This document shows, in pieces, positions 8,588 to 15,203 of a DNA stretch of 64,000 nt (its first letter is position 1; each line of letters starts with the position of its first letter). The translations under genes and the position numbers were made by a program. The notes beneath the pieces were generated by a model. It had not been told where the DNA came from, searched no databases, and saw only the letters and a program-made list of their open reading frames with translations. The stretch covers positions 409,908 through 473,907 of the forward strand of contig NZ_JACIFA010000002.1 in NCBI RefSeq assembly GCF_014197135.1, in the 5' to 3' direction. Source of the stretch: Sphingomonas zeae. GTDB lineage: Bacteria > Pseudomonadota > Alphaproteobacteria > Sphingomonadales > Sphingomonadaceae.

Positions 8588-8630
8588 CCGCTCCCCTCCC
8601 GCAAGCGGGAGGGGATGGGGGAGGGCCAGG
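8588..8630. repeat. Intergenic hairpin repeat, family B, copy 2
   Basis: Reverse orientation of the 8468 unit, with hairpin CCCCTCCCGC/GCGGGAGGGG and a trailing ATGGGGGAGGG. The two copies enclose about 80 bp without a gene, between the ferredoxin and SufE genes, which converge here. Confidence 0.8.
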
Positions 8631-8654
8631 TGTCTCACACAGCCCACCCAAACC

Positions 8655-9056
8655 TCAATACCGCCCGGCCGTCTCCCGGATCAGCGCGATCATGTTGGGA
8701 ATCCCCTGCGTCCGGTTGGAACTCAGTTGGTTCTTCAAATCGAACGGCGCCAGTTCGCCCTCGATATCGGTCGCGAGGATTTCCGCAGGCGTCTTGTCCT
8801 GCACCGTCTTCAGGACCAGCGCGATGATGCCCTTTGTGATCGCGGCGTTGGAGTCCGCCAGGAAGTGCAGGCCGTCGGCCTCGCTCTTGGTCGGATAGAC
8901 CCAGACCGAAGCCGAGCATCCGCGCACCAATGTCGCGTCGGTCTTCAGCGCGTCGGGCATCGGTTCCAGCGCGCGACCCAGGTCGATCAGCAGGCGATAG
9001 CGATCGTCGGCGTCGAGAAATTCATATTCGTCGCGGATTTCGGCAAGATCGGACAT
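8655..9056 (-). CDS. sufE: SufE family Fe-S assembly / sulfur acceptor protein
   Basis: The 133-residue SufE fold is complete. The active-site cysteine is in VRGCSASVWV near residue 46, preceded by the typical L..L...PMPDALKT helix. SufE accepts persulfide sulfur from a cysteine desulfurase such as SufS and passes it to the scaffold. I used the ATG at 9056, since the extra residues of the longer frame have no similarity. The suf operon itself is not in the window. Confidence 0.9.
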   Translation of the reverse strand: MSDLAEIRDEYEFLDADDRYRLLIDLGRALEPMPDALKTDATLVRGCSASVWVYPTKSEADGLHFLADSNAAITKGIIALVLKTVQDKTPAEILATDIEGELAPFDLKNQLSSNRTQGIPNMIALIRETAGRY

Positions 9057-9096
9057 GGCCCCCGCGCTACCGTGGTTCGTGCGTGCCGACAACCGT

Positions 9097-9765
9097 TCAG
9101 GGTGCCAGCAAGGCGTCGACCGAGCCACCATTGCGCTGGAGCTCGGCCGCCACGCGGCGACGTCCTTCATAATAGGTCAGGACGCGGGCATTCGGATCAC
9201 GCTGGCGGATCATTGCCTCATCCTGCGGCCGGATGCTGGTTTCCTGGGCGACATACTCGGGATAGCCCTCGCGCTTCCAGGCGGGCAGGCGAAGGGCGGC
9301 CCATTCGCCGATATGGTCGGCGACCAGCCTGTGGGTCATTTCATGCGCGATGGTGCCCGACAGGGTGCGCACACCACCCAGCGGCGCTCCATTCGTCACC
9401 CGGTCCGTCGCCACCGAGCTGCGGTTGAAGATCAGCGCATGGGCGAAGGGGCGGCGAAAGGCGATCGAGCCGCGCGCACCGATCGACAGCATGTCCCAGC
9501 GCCAGCCGCCATTGGTCAGCACCACCTGCCGCGCCAGTCCCGGCCGGTAGAGAGGGCTGGCCGCCAGCAGTCGGTCGGCGCGCGCCAGTACCCGTCGCAT
9601 CGCCGTCCGGTCGATCGGCTTTTCCGCCAGGACCGTCGTGGTGCCGAACTCCGCGCGATAGGGAAAGGCGAGCGCGGCGGGGACATGGACGACCCCGGCG
9701 ACGATCACCGCCCCGCCACAGCCTATTCGCGCCGTCCAGCGGCGAAGGGCGGCAAGGCGGACCAC
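9097..9765 (-). CDS. Putative membrane-anchored zinc metallopeptidase-like protein at the end of the psp operon
   Basis: A 222-residue protein with an N-terminal hydrophobic segment (residues 12-35) that looks like a signal or anchor. The zincin motif is IAHEMTHRLVADH (HExxH) near residue 143, and a downstream WKREGYPEYVA could supply the third, glutamate ligand. This resembles gluzincin or peptidase MA-like enzymes. The start is a GTG two bases after the stop of the preceding small gene, so it is probably the last gene of the psp operon. Its substrate is unknown. Confidence 0.72.
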   Translation of the reverse strand: MVRLAALRRWTARIGCGGAVIVAGVVHVPAALAFPYRAEFGTTTVLAEKPIDRTAMRRVLARADRLLAASPLYRPGLARQVVLTNGGWRWDMLSIGARGSIAFRRPFAHALIFNRSSVATDRVTNGAPLGGVRTLSGTIAHEMTHRLVADHIGEWAALRLPAWKREGYPEYVAQETSIRPQDEAMIRQRDPNARVLTYYEGRRRVAAELQRNGGSVDALLAP

Positions 9766-9767
9766 GG

Positions 9768-10007
9768 TCAGAGATCCACTCCGGCCGCGATGGCTTCGAG
9801 CTTGCGAATACGCTCCTTCAGGTCGGCCAGTTCAATTCGCGAGGCGGCCGAGCCCGCGGGCGGGTAAGGCAGGTCGTGGGCACGATCGAATTCGCGGCTC
9901 TTGAGCTGCAGCCATCCGCGCCAGCCCGCCAGCCCGGCGGTGACGATCATCGCCAGGCCCGCAAGGCCGGCGGTGGCGATGACGATATAGAGATTGGTAT
10001 CGGTCAT
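9768..10007 (-). CDS. Small PspB-like membrane protein (79 aa)
   Basis: One transmembrane helix (residues 5-30) is followed by a basic turn and a short coiled coil ending RIELADLKERIRKLEAIAAG. The layout, N-terminal helix plus charged coiled coil, copies PspB in brief, and the tail RIRKLEAIAA is a weaker version of the RVLERI motif seen in the next three genes. The 22-bp gap to its upstream neighbour suggests cotranscription with psp genes. No function is known from sequence. Confidence 0.75.
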   Translation of the reverse strand: MTDTNLYIVIATAGLAGLAMIVTAGLAGWRGWLQLKSREFDRAHDLPYPPAGSAASRIELADLKERIRKLEAIAAGVDL

Positions 10008-10029
10008 GATCCCGGTCTCCGTTTTCGAA

Positions 10030-10287
10030 TCAGCGGCCGCGAAGACGCTCGATCTCGCGGTCGAGATCGATGCTCTTGTGCTGGTCGGTGATGACGCGTT
10101 CCAGCACCTGGATACGGTCCTTAAGCTGCTGCATCTCGGCGCGAAGCGCCTGGGTATCGCGATTGCCCTCGCTGCGCAGATGCTCGACCATGTCGAGGCC
10201 GGGCGAGCGGCGATGCTTTGCCTTGAAGATGCTGGTGATCATCACGATCGCGACGATCAGAACGACCATGAACTGTGAGCCGGACAT
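10030..10287 (-). CDS. Small PspB-like membrane protein (85 aa)
   Basis: One N-terminal transmembrane helix (MVVLIVAIVMITSI) is followed by a coiled coil, MQQLKDRIQVLERVITD, and a terminal DREIERLRGR. The RIQVLERVITD block matches E. coli PspB's RIQALESILDA by position and pattern. It may bind PspA or PspC at the inner membrane, an inference from family layout and operon position. It is 29 bp downstream of the 99-residue paralogue gene. Confidence 0.78.
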   Translation of the reverse strand: MSGSQFMVVLIVAIVMITSIFKAKHRRSPGLDMVEHLRSEGNRDTQALRAEMQQLKDRIQVLERVITDQHKSIDLDREIERLRGR

Positions 10288-10316
10288 GGCGGTGACTCCC
10301 CTTAAAAAATTTTATC

Positions 10317-10616
10317 TCAGTGGTCGATGCGGGCGGGCGCTTCGCCCGTCACGCGCAGGCCATCGATCTCGTCGCTCAGCGCCAGGCCGCGATCGGTGAC
10401 GATCCGCTCCAGCACCCGGACCCGCTGCTCCAGCCGCTCGGTCTGGGCGGCATATTGTGCCGCCTTTTCCGCGACCATCGAAGCTTCGGTGGCCAGCTGC
10501 TTTTCGCGAAGGGCGAACCAGGGTTTCAGAAAGACGCCGCCGATGATGGCGAGAAGGCCGCAACTGATACCCAGGATGGGGATCAGGATGCCAAGGACGG
10601 GAACGATATCGCGCAT
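10317..10616 (-). CDS. Small PspB-like membrane protein (99 aa)
   Basis: A hydrophobic N-terminal segment (residues 5-30, IPILGISCGLLAIIGGVF) precedes a long helix rich in Ala, Glu and Gln. The block RVRVLERIVTD and the tail LSDEIDGLRV are shared with the two neighbouring small proteins and, for the tail, with PspC (LADEIDSLR). I read this as a diverged PspB paralogue. Spacing to its upstream neighbour is 12 bp. Confidence 0.78.
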   Translation of the reverse strand: MRDIVPVLGILIPILGISCGLLAIIGGVFLKPWFALREKQLATEASMVAEKAAQYAAQTERLEQRVRVLERIVTDRGLALSDEIDGLRVTGEAPARIDH

Positions 10617-10628
10617 GACCTCTCTCCC

Positions 10629-10925
10629 TCAGCGATCGCGCAGCGCGTCGATTTCGCGCGCGGTCCGCTCGGCGGGGTCGGTGGCGATCCGCTCGAGGAC
10701 GGCGATCCGCTCCTCCAGTCGTGAGACCTGACCGACCAGCTTCTGGTTTTCTGCGGTCAGCAATTCGACCTTGCGGCCATCGGCGATGTCGCCCTTGTGC
10801 GTCATGCCGCCCCAATCATTTTCCAGGCTGTAGCCGTGCTTGGCCCGTATCCAGGTGGTTATGACCCAACCGATCGTCGAAATTGCGATGATCGCCAGGA
10901 CGAAACCCGGTCCTCCCCAAGACAT
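10629..10925 (-). CDS. Small PspB-like membrane protein (98 aa)
   Basis: One transmembrane helix (FVLAIIAISTIGWVITTW) is followed by a coiled coil with the block RIAVLERIATD and the tail AREIDALRDR, again the PspB-like pattern. I chose the ATG at 10925 because a GGGAG lies eight bases upstream; the longer frame runs antisense through pspC in another phase and is not credible. It sits between pspC and the 99-residue paralogue. Confidence 0.78.
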   Translation of the reverse strand: MSWGGPGFVLAIIAISTIGWVITTWIRAKHGYSLENDWGGMTHKGDIADGRKVELLTAENQKLVGQVSRLEERIAVLERIATDPAERTAREIDALRDR

Positions 10926-10965
10926 AATCCATACTCCCATAGGATAATTGCTGTGCAGGCCGGTT

Positions 10966-11349
10966 TCAGCGCAGGCTGTCGATCTCGTCGGCGAGCTGGC
11001 GGTTGCGGCTGGTATAGTGCAGTTCGATATCGGCGAGGCGACGGTCGAGATCGCGGAACTTCGAGCGGACCTCGGCGGTCGAGCGGCGCGGATTGCTGCG
11101 CACGCCCTGCCAGAATTTGGCGTCGTCGTCCGACTGGTAGAGGTCGATCGGCTTGGCCGTCGCCATCCAGGCGACCAACATATAGGCAAGCGGGACCCAG
11201 GGCATGCCGACGCCGGTGACGGTCAGCAGGACCGCGGCGATGCGGACCCACAGAACGTCGACCCCGGTATAGTCGGCGATACCGGAACACACGCCCTTGA
11301 ACTTGGCATTCTGCTTGTCGAGGTAGAATTGGGTGCGGCTAGCGGTCAT
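10966..11349 (-). CDS. pspC: Envelope stress response protein PspC
   Basis: A 127-residue PspC-domain protein. The hallmark start FYLDKQNAKFKGVCSGIADYTGVD is followed by two close hydrophobic segments (VLWVRIAAVLLTVTG, PLAYMLVAWMA) and a C-terminal coiled coil that ends in QLADEIDSLR. PspC is an inner-membrane sensor that, with PspB, draws PspA off PspF during membrane stress. It follows pspB by one base. The final EIDSLR recurs in the small downstream proteins. Confidence 0.93.
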   Translation of the reverse strand: MTASRTQFYLDKQNAKFKGVCSGIADYTGVDVLWVRIAAVLLTVTGVGMPWVPLAYMLVAWMATAKPIDLYQSDDDAKFWQGVRSNPRRSTAEVRSKFRDLDRRLADIELHYTSRNRQLADEIDSLR

Positions 11350-11350
11350 C

Positions 11351-11644
11351 TCAGTTCCTCCGATCGAGGCTGTAGTCGGTGCGGCCGAGACGACCCTCGG
11401 GGCGCCATTCGGGCTGCGACAGGCTGGGTTTGAAGTCGGGATTGTCGGCCGCGACGATCCGTTCGACCGTGTTCAGCCGATCCTCCAGCCGCCGGGCGAG
11501 CAGGTGGAGCTCGTCGAGCAGCTGCTCGTCCTCATGCGTGATCTTCGGCGCCTGCTTCCACTTGGTCATATAGTGGAGGAACAGCCAGGGCAGCGCGACG
11601 AAGATCGTGACGATGGGAACGGCGATGTTGAAGAAATCCTCCAT
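11351..11644 (-). CDS. pspB: Envelope stress response membrane protein PspB
   Basis: The 97-residue product has an N-terminal membrane helix (IAVPIVTIFVALPWLFLHY) and a coiled coil with RLEDRLNTVERIVAADNP, the family signature (compare E. coli RIQALESILDAEHP). It works with PspC in sensing envelope stress. It lies one base after pspA and one base before pspC. The C-terminus is about 20 residues longer than in E. coli. Confidence 0.93.
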   Translation of the reverse strand: MEDFFNIAVPIVTIFVALPWLFLHYMTKWKQAPKITHEDEQLLDELHLLARRLEDRLNTVERIVAADNPDFKPSLSQPEWRPEGRLGRTDYSLDRRN

Positions 11645-11645
11645 C

Positions 11646-12314
11646 TCACTCCCCCTTGTTCAGGCGCGCCTTGAGCGCGGCGAGTTCGGCATCGACCCGG
11701 TCGGAGGCGCGCAGTTCGGCGATCTCGTCCTCGAGCGTCTTGGGGTTCGATCCCAGGCCCAGCGCTTCCGCGCGGCCCTCGGCCTCATCCACCTTGCGCT
11801 CCAGAATGTCGAAGCGGCTGAACGCGTCGTGCGTCTTGGCCCCGTTCCACATCTCGCGCAGGCGATAGCGGTTGTTGGCGCTTTCCAGACGGGTCTGGAC
11901 CGCATTCTGCTTGGTCCGCGCCTCGCGCAGCTTGTTCTGCAGCTTGGCGATGTCCTCTTCCGACGCGCGCAGCGCATCGTCGAGCACCTGGACTTCGGCC
12001 TTCAACTGGTCGGCCATGTCGGCGGCCTTCTGACGCTCGATCAGCGCAGCCTTGGCCAGATCCTCGCGGTCCTTCGACAGCGCCAGCTCGGCCTTTTCGG
12101 TCCAGCTGTCCTGAAGCTGGTCCAGCTTCATGATATGGCGGCGGATTTCCTTCTGGTCGGCGATCGTGCGGGCGGCAGAGGCGCGCACCTCGACAAGCGT
12201 CTCCTCCATTTCGAGGATGATCATGCGGATCATCTTCGCGGGGTCTTCCGCCTTGTCCAGCAGGTCGGCGAAATTGGCGGCGACGATGTCGCGGGTGCGG
12301 GAGAAAATGCCCAT
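11646..12314 (-). CDS. pspA: Phage shock protein PspA
   Basis: The 222-residue coiled-coil protein starts MGIFSRTRDIVAANF, the amphipathic membrane-binding helix of PspA/IM30 proteins, followed by the AEDPAKMIRMIILEMEETL signature and long heptad regions. PspA binds and inhibits PspF when idle and assembles on damaged inner membrane under stress (ESCRT-III-like family). The start follows a GGAGT ribosome site. It is the second gene after the sigma-54 promoter at 12550-12565. Confidence 0.95.
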   Translation of the reverse strand: MGIFSRTRDIVAANFADLLDKAEDPAKMIRMIILEMEETLVEVRASAARTIADQKEIRRHIMKLDQLQDSWTEKAELALSKDREDLAKAALIERQKAADMADQLKAEVQVLDDALRASEEDIAKLQNKLREARTKQNAVQTRLESANNRYRLREMWNGAKTHDAFSRFDILERKVDEAEGRAEALGLGSNPKTLEDEIAELRASDRVDAELAALKARLNKGE

Positions 12315-12343
12315 CGGATACTCCTTGATGGCGAATGTCTTTG

Positions 12344-12490
12344 TTATGCAGTCGGTGCCTCGATCGCTGCAACCGGGGTCGTGGCAGTGGCGACATGCGC
12401 AGGGGCGAGGGCGCCCATCAGGCAGGTGGCGCTCATCACGACGGTGCAGGCAATGGCGGCGATCTGGCGGGTGAAGGCGGTGGCGAACAT
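12344..12490 (-). CDS. Small exported peptide, first gene of the psp operon
   Basis: A 48-residue peptide that begins with basic residues and a hydrophobic core (IAAIACTVVMSATCLMGAL) and ends in an Ala/Thr/Pro-rich tail, like a signal peptide plus a very short mature part. The ATG at 12490 has an AGGGAG eight bases upstream. It lies between the sigma-54 promoter and pspA, so it should be stress induced. I recognise no family. A second cysteine in TCLMG might be a weak lipobox, but that is doubtful. Confidence 0.65.
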   Translation of the reverse strand: MFATAFTRQIAAIACTVVMSATCLMGALAPAHVATATTPVAAIEAPTA

Positions 12491-12549
12491 GGTGGAAACT
12501 CCCTGATTCTTTTGTTTCGATCCGCTCATCGGCGGGATGCCCTATGCTT

Positions 12550-12565
12550 TGCAGGGAGCGTGCCA
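12550..12565 (-). promoter_or_regulatory. Sigma-54 promoter of the psp operon
   Basis: On the minus strand the site reads TGGCACGCTCCCTGCA. The -24 GG and -12 GC doublets are separated by exactly 10 bases, as sigma-54 promoters require. It drives the 48-residue peptide gene and pspA onward, with the start expected about 12 bases downstream near 12538. The divergent pspF gene encodes the matching enhancer-binding protein. Confidence 0.88.
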
Positions 12566-12576
12566 GTTTCAAAAAC

Positions 12577-12590
12577 GGCGGAAATCCGCC
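12577..12590. promoter_or_regulatory. Palindrome upstream of the psp sigma-54 promoter (candidate PspF enhancer site)
   Basis: GGCGGA and TCCGCC flank AA in a perfect inverted repeat. A related half (GGGAAAATCCGCC) lies at 12642-12654. Both are in the 100 bp between the psp promoter and pspF, where upstream activating sequences for PspF would be expected. Confidence 0.45.
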
Positions 12591-12665
12591 ATTTCCCAAT
12601 TTGGTTGCGTTCCAATAACGATTGTCCTCTTGCCAAGGCTTGGGAAAATCCGCCACCTGTTGGGA

Positions 12666-13715
12666 ATGGAGCGGACAACGCAGGTCATCGGCCAATCGGG
12701 GGCCTTTCTGGACGCGCTGGAACGGGCCAGCCGCGCCGCCGCGCTCGACCGCCCGGTGCTGGTCATCGGCGAGCGCGGGACCGGCAAGGAACTGGTCGCC
12801 GAGCGCCTTCACCGCCTGAGCGGCCGCTGGGACCAGCCACTGGTCGTCATGAACTGCGCCGCGCTGCCCGAGACACTGATCGAGGCCGAACTGTTCGGCC
12901 ATGAGGCGGGGGCTTTCACCGGTGCGACCAAGGCGCGGGCGGGACGGTTCGAGGAGGCCAATGGCGGCACGCTGTTCCTCGATGAGCTGGGGACATTGTC
13001 CATGGCAGCGCAGGACCGGCTGCTGCGCGCGGTCGAATATGGCGAGGTGACGCGGATCGGCTCGTCGCGGCCGTTGCGGGTCGATGTGCGTATCGTGGCG
13101 GCGACCAACGAGCATCTGCCCGACAAGGTCGCCGCGCATCAGTTTCGCGCCGACCTGCTCGACCGGCTGTGTTTCGAGGTGGTGACGCTGCCCCCCTTAC
13201 GCGCGCGCAAGAGCGACATCATGGTGCTGGCCAATCATTTCGGGCGGCGCATGGCTGCCGAAATCGGTTGGGACAGCTGGCCGGGCTTTGGCGCAGGCGC
13301 GACCGATGCGCTGATGGAGCATCGCTGGCCCGGCAATGTCCGCGAATTGCGCAATGTGGTCGAACGCGCGGTTTACCGCTGGGACCGGGAAGGGCCGGTC
13401 GATGCGATCGAGATCGATCCGTTCCGCTCGCCCTATCGTCCGCAAGGCCAGTCGCCCGCCGCCGCCAAAGGTGAGGAGGCGGGGCAGGGTAATGCACCGG
13501 CCCCTGCAAGCAACGACGGCGATGAAGTGGCGGCCTGCGATGTCGGTCCGTCGGATTTCAAGTCGCGGGTCGCCCGGTTCGAACGCGAATTGCTGACCCG
13601 CGCGCTGGCCGAGAACCGCTTTAACCAACGGACCACCGCCGAGGCGCTGGGGCTGTCCTACGACCAGCTCCGCCATGCACTTCGTCGCCACGATCTGATC
13701 GGAACGGTTGCGTAA
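12666..13715 (+). CDS. pspF: Sigma-54 enhancer-binding activator PspF
   Basis: A 349-residue AAA+ activator without an N-terminal sensory domain, as is typical for PspF. Visible motifs are a Walker A variant GERGTGKE, the sigma-54 contact loop GAFTGAT, Walker B GGTLFLDELG, the arginine finger region FRADLLDRL and HRWPGNVRELRNVVERA. A C-terminal Fis-type helix-turn-helix (NQRTTAEALGLSYDQLRHAL) follows. An Ala/Pro-rich linker near residues 255-290 is longer than in E. coli. I chose the ATG at 12666 since the domain begins there. It is divergent from psp and activates the promoter at 12550-12565. Confidence 0.93.
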   Translation: MERTTQVIGQSGAFLDALERASRAAALDRPVLVIGERGTGKELVAERLHRLSGRWDQPLVVMNCAALPETLIEAELFGHEAGAFTGATKARAGRFEEANGGTLFLDELGTLSMAAQDRLLRAVEYGEVTRIGSSRPLRVDVRIVAATNEHLPDKVAAHQFRADLLDRLCFEVVTLPPLRARKSDIMVLANHFGRRMAAEIGWDSWPGFGAGATDALMEHRWPGNVRELRNVVERAVYRWDREGPVDAIEIDPFRSPYRPQGQSPAAAKGEEAGQGNAPAPASNDGDEVAACDVGPSDFKSRVARFERELLTRALAENRFNQRTTAEALGLSYDQLRHALRRHDLIGTVA

Positions 13716-13732
13716 CTCCGTTCGGGGAGCCA

Positions 13733-13769
13733 TTTGGGGCGTCCGGCGTTGCCACTGGCAAACCCCAAA
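13733..13769 (+). promoter_or_regulatory. Hairpin in the superoxide dismutase leader, abutting the ribosome site
   Basis: TTTGGGG (13733-13739) pairs with CCCCAAA (13763-13769), and an inner TTGCC/GGCAA (13749-13753 with 13757-13761) closes a small loop. The base of the stem touches the AGGAG of the sod gene. It could tune translation or mark a processed 5' end; the effect is not known. Confidence 0.4.
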
Positions 13770-13782
13770 AGGAGCAATCACG

Positions 13783-14394
13783 ATGGCTTTCGAACTGCCG
13801 CCCCTTCCTTACGACTATGACGCGCTGGAGCCGGTCATCTCCAAGGAGACGATGACCTTCCACCATGACAAGCATCATGCGGCCTATACCAACAAGCTGA
13901 ACGAGGCGGTCGAGGCGGACACGTCGCTGCAGGGCAAGTCGATTGAGGATATCCTCGCCAACATCTCGTCGGCCCCGGCGGTCGTCCGCAACAATGGCGG
14001 CGGCTTCTGGAACCATGACTTCTTCTGGAAGATCATGACCAAGCCCGGCACGACCCAGCCCTCGGGCAAGCTAGCTGAAGCGATCGAGGCGTTCGGCGGT
14101 CTCGACAAGCTGAAGGACGAGTTCAACACCAAGGGTGCAGGGCAATTCGGTTCGGGCTGGGCCTGGGTGATCGCGGACGCCGACGGCAAGTTGAAGGTCA
14201 CCTCGACCCCGAACCAGGACAACCCCCTGATGGACGTCGTGGCCGACAAGGGCATGCCGATCCTGGGTAACGACGTGTGGGAGCACGCTTATTACCTGAC
14301 CTACATGAACGACCGCCCGGGCTATCTGAAGGCCTGGTGGGACGTTGTGAACTGGGACGAAGCCGGTCGCCGGTACGAGGCGGCCGTCGCGTAA
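13783..14394 (+). CDS. sod: Superoxide dismutase (Fe/Mn family)
   Basis: A 203-residue Fe/Mn superoxide dismutase that converts superoxide to oxygen and hydrogen peroxide. The metal ligands lie in MTFHHDKHHAAY, FWNHDFFW, and DVWEHAYYLTY. The second-sphere pattern has Gly before FWNH and Gln in STPNQDNPL, which resembles manganese or cambialistic enzymes more than classic FeSOD, although alphaproteobacterial copies are usually labelled sodB. AAAAGGAG precedes the ATG at 13783. No signal peptide is seen, so it is cytoplasmic. A terminator follows directly. Confidence 0.95.
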   Translation: MAFELPPLPYDYDALEPVISKETMTFHHDKHHAAYTNKLNEAVEADTSLQGKSIEDILANISSAPAVVRNNGGGFWNHDFFWKIMTKPGTTQPSGKLAEAIEAFGGLDKLKDEFNTKGAGQFGSGWAWVIADADGKLKVTSTPNQDNPLMDVVADKGMPILGNDVWEHAYYLTYMNDRPGYLKAWWDVVNWDEAGRRYEAAVA

Positions 14395-14422
14395 TTTCGC
14401 GGCAATCCGGTTCGGATACAGG

Positions 14423-14457
14423 AAAGGGCGGCTCCGATGGGGCCGCCCTTTTTATTT
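14423..14457 (+). terminator. Rho-independent terminator of the superoxide dismutase gene
   Basis: AAGGGCGGC and GCCGCCCTT form a strong stem around TCCGATGGG, followed by TTTTATTT. It begins about 29 bases after the stop codon. Confidence 0.9.
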
Positions 14458-14458
14458 G

Positions 14459-14587
14459 ATCCTCCCCGGGACGGGGAGGTGGCAGCGCGAAGCGCTGACG
14501 GAGGGGGGCTTCCACATAGGGCGAATCTAGCCGCACGCCCCCTCCACCATGCTGCGCATGGTTCCCCTCCCCGTGCCGGGGAGGATA
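14459..14587. repeat. Composite hairpin repeat, family C, copy 1
   Basis: The unit of about 129 bp is bounded by CCTCCCCG..CGGGGAGG hairpins at both ends. Inside are a hairpin CAGCGC-GAA-GCGCTG (14483-14497) and a second hairpin ACCATGC-TGC-GCATGGT (14546-14562). The whole element recurs in the opposite orientation at 54287-54417. It fills the gap between the sod terminator and the yciB stop. Confidence 0.88.
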
Positions 14588-14588
14588 A

Positions 14589-15203
14589 TTACTCCACGGG
14601 CGGTTCGTCGACCTTCGCGGTCTCCGCGTTCAGCCCGTGCTTCAACAGCATCGGGATGTTGGCGATGGCAAAGCCGATGGTCAGCGGCATCGCGCCCCAA
14701 AGTTTGAACCCGACCCAGAAATCCCAGGTCGAATTGCGCCACACCGCTTCGTTCAGCACCGCCATGAAGGCGAAGAAGAGCGCCCAGTTGCGGGTCAGCT
14801 TGCGCCAGCCCTCGGGCGTCAGGCCCGAATAGACGCTGCCCAGCACCATCTGGATCAGCGGTCGCCCGGTGACGAGGCCGAAGAACAGCATCGCCGAGAA
14901 CATGGCGTAGACGATCGTCGGCTTCATCTTGATGAAGCGCTCGTCATGGAAATACAGGGTCAGGCCGCCGAACACGACGACCAGCGCGCCCGACATCCAG
15001 AGCATCGGCGAGATGCGGCCCAGTTTCACCTTGCTGACGATCATCGACACCACGGTCGCCGCCATGAAGACGCCGGTCGCGACCAGCACGCGGGTCAGCG
15101 GCCCCAGCGGCGCCAGGAAATTGACCGCGAAGAACAGGACGAGCGGGCCGTACTCGATTCCGGCCTTCAAACCGGCGCTAGCTTCCTTCTTGGGGGCGTT
15201 CAC
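14589..15203 (-). CDS. yciB: Inner membrane-spanning protein YciB (intracellular septation protein A family)
   Basis: The 204-residue protein has five or six hydrophobic segments and YciB signatures such as KPTIVYAMFSAMLFFG, LNEAVWRN and WDFWVGFKLWGAMPLT. The family affects cell envelope integrity and division; the mechanism is unclear. The start overlaps the ftsY stop by four bases, so mtaB, ftsY and yciB form one operon on the minus strand. Confidence 0.93.
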   Translation of the reverse strand: MNAPKKEASAGLKAGIEYGPLVLFFAVNFLAPLGPLTRVLVATGVFMAATVVSMIVSKVKLGRISPMLWMSGALVVVFGGLTLYFHDERFIKMKPTIVYAMFSAMLFFGLVTGRPLIQMVLGSVYSGLTPEGWRKLTRNWALFFAFMAVLNEAVWRNSTWDFWVGFKLWGAMPLTIGFAIANIPMLLKHGLNAETAKVDEPPVE

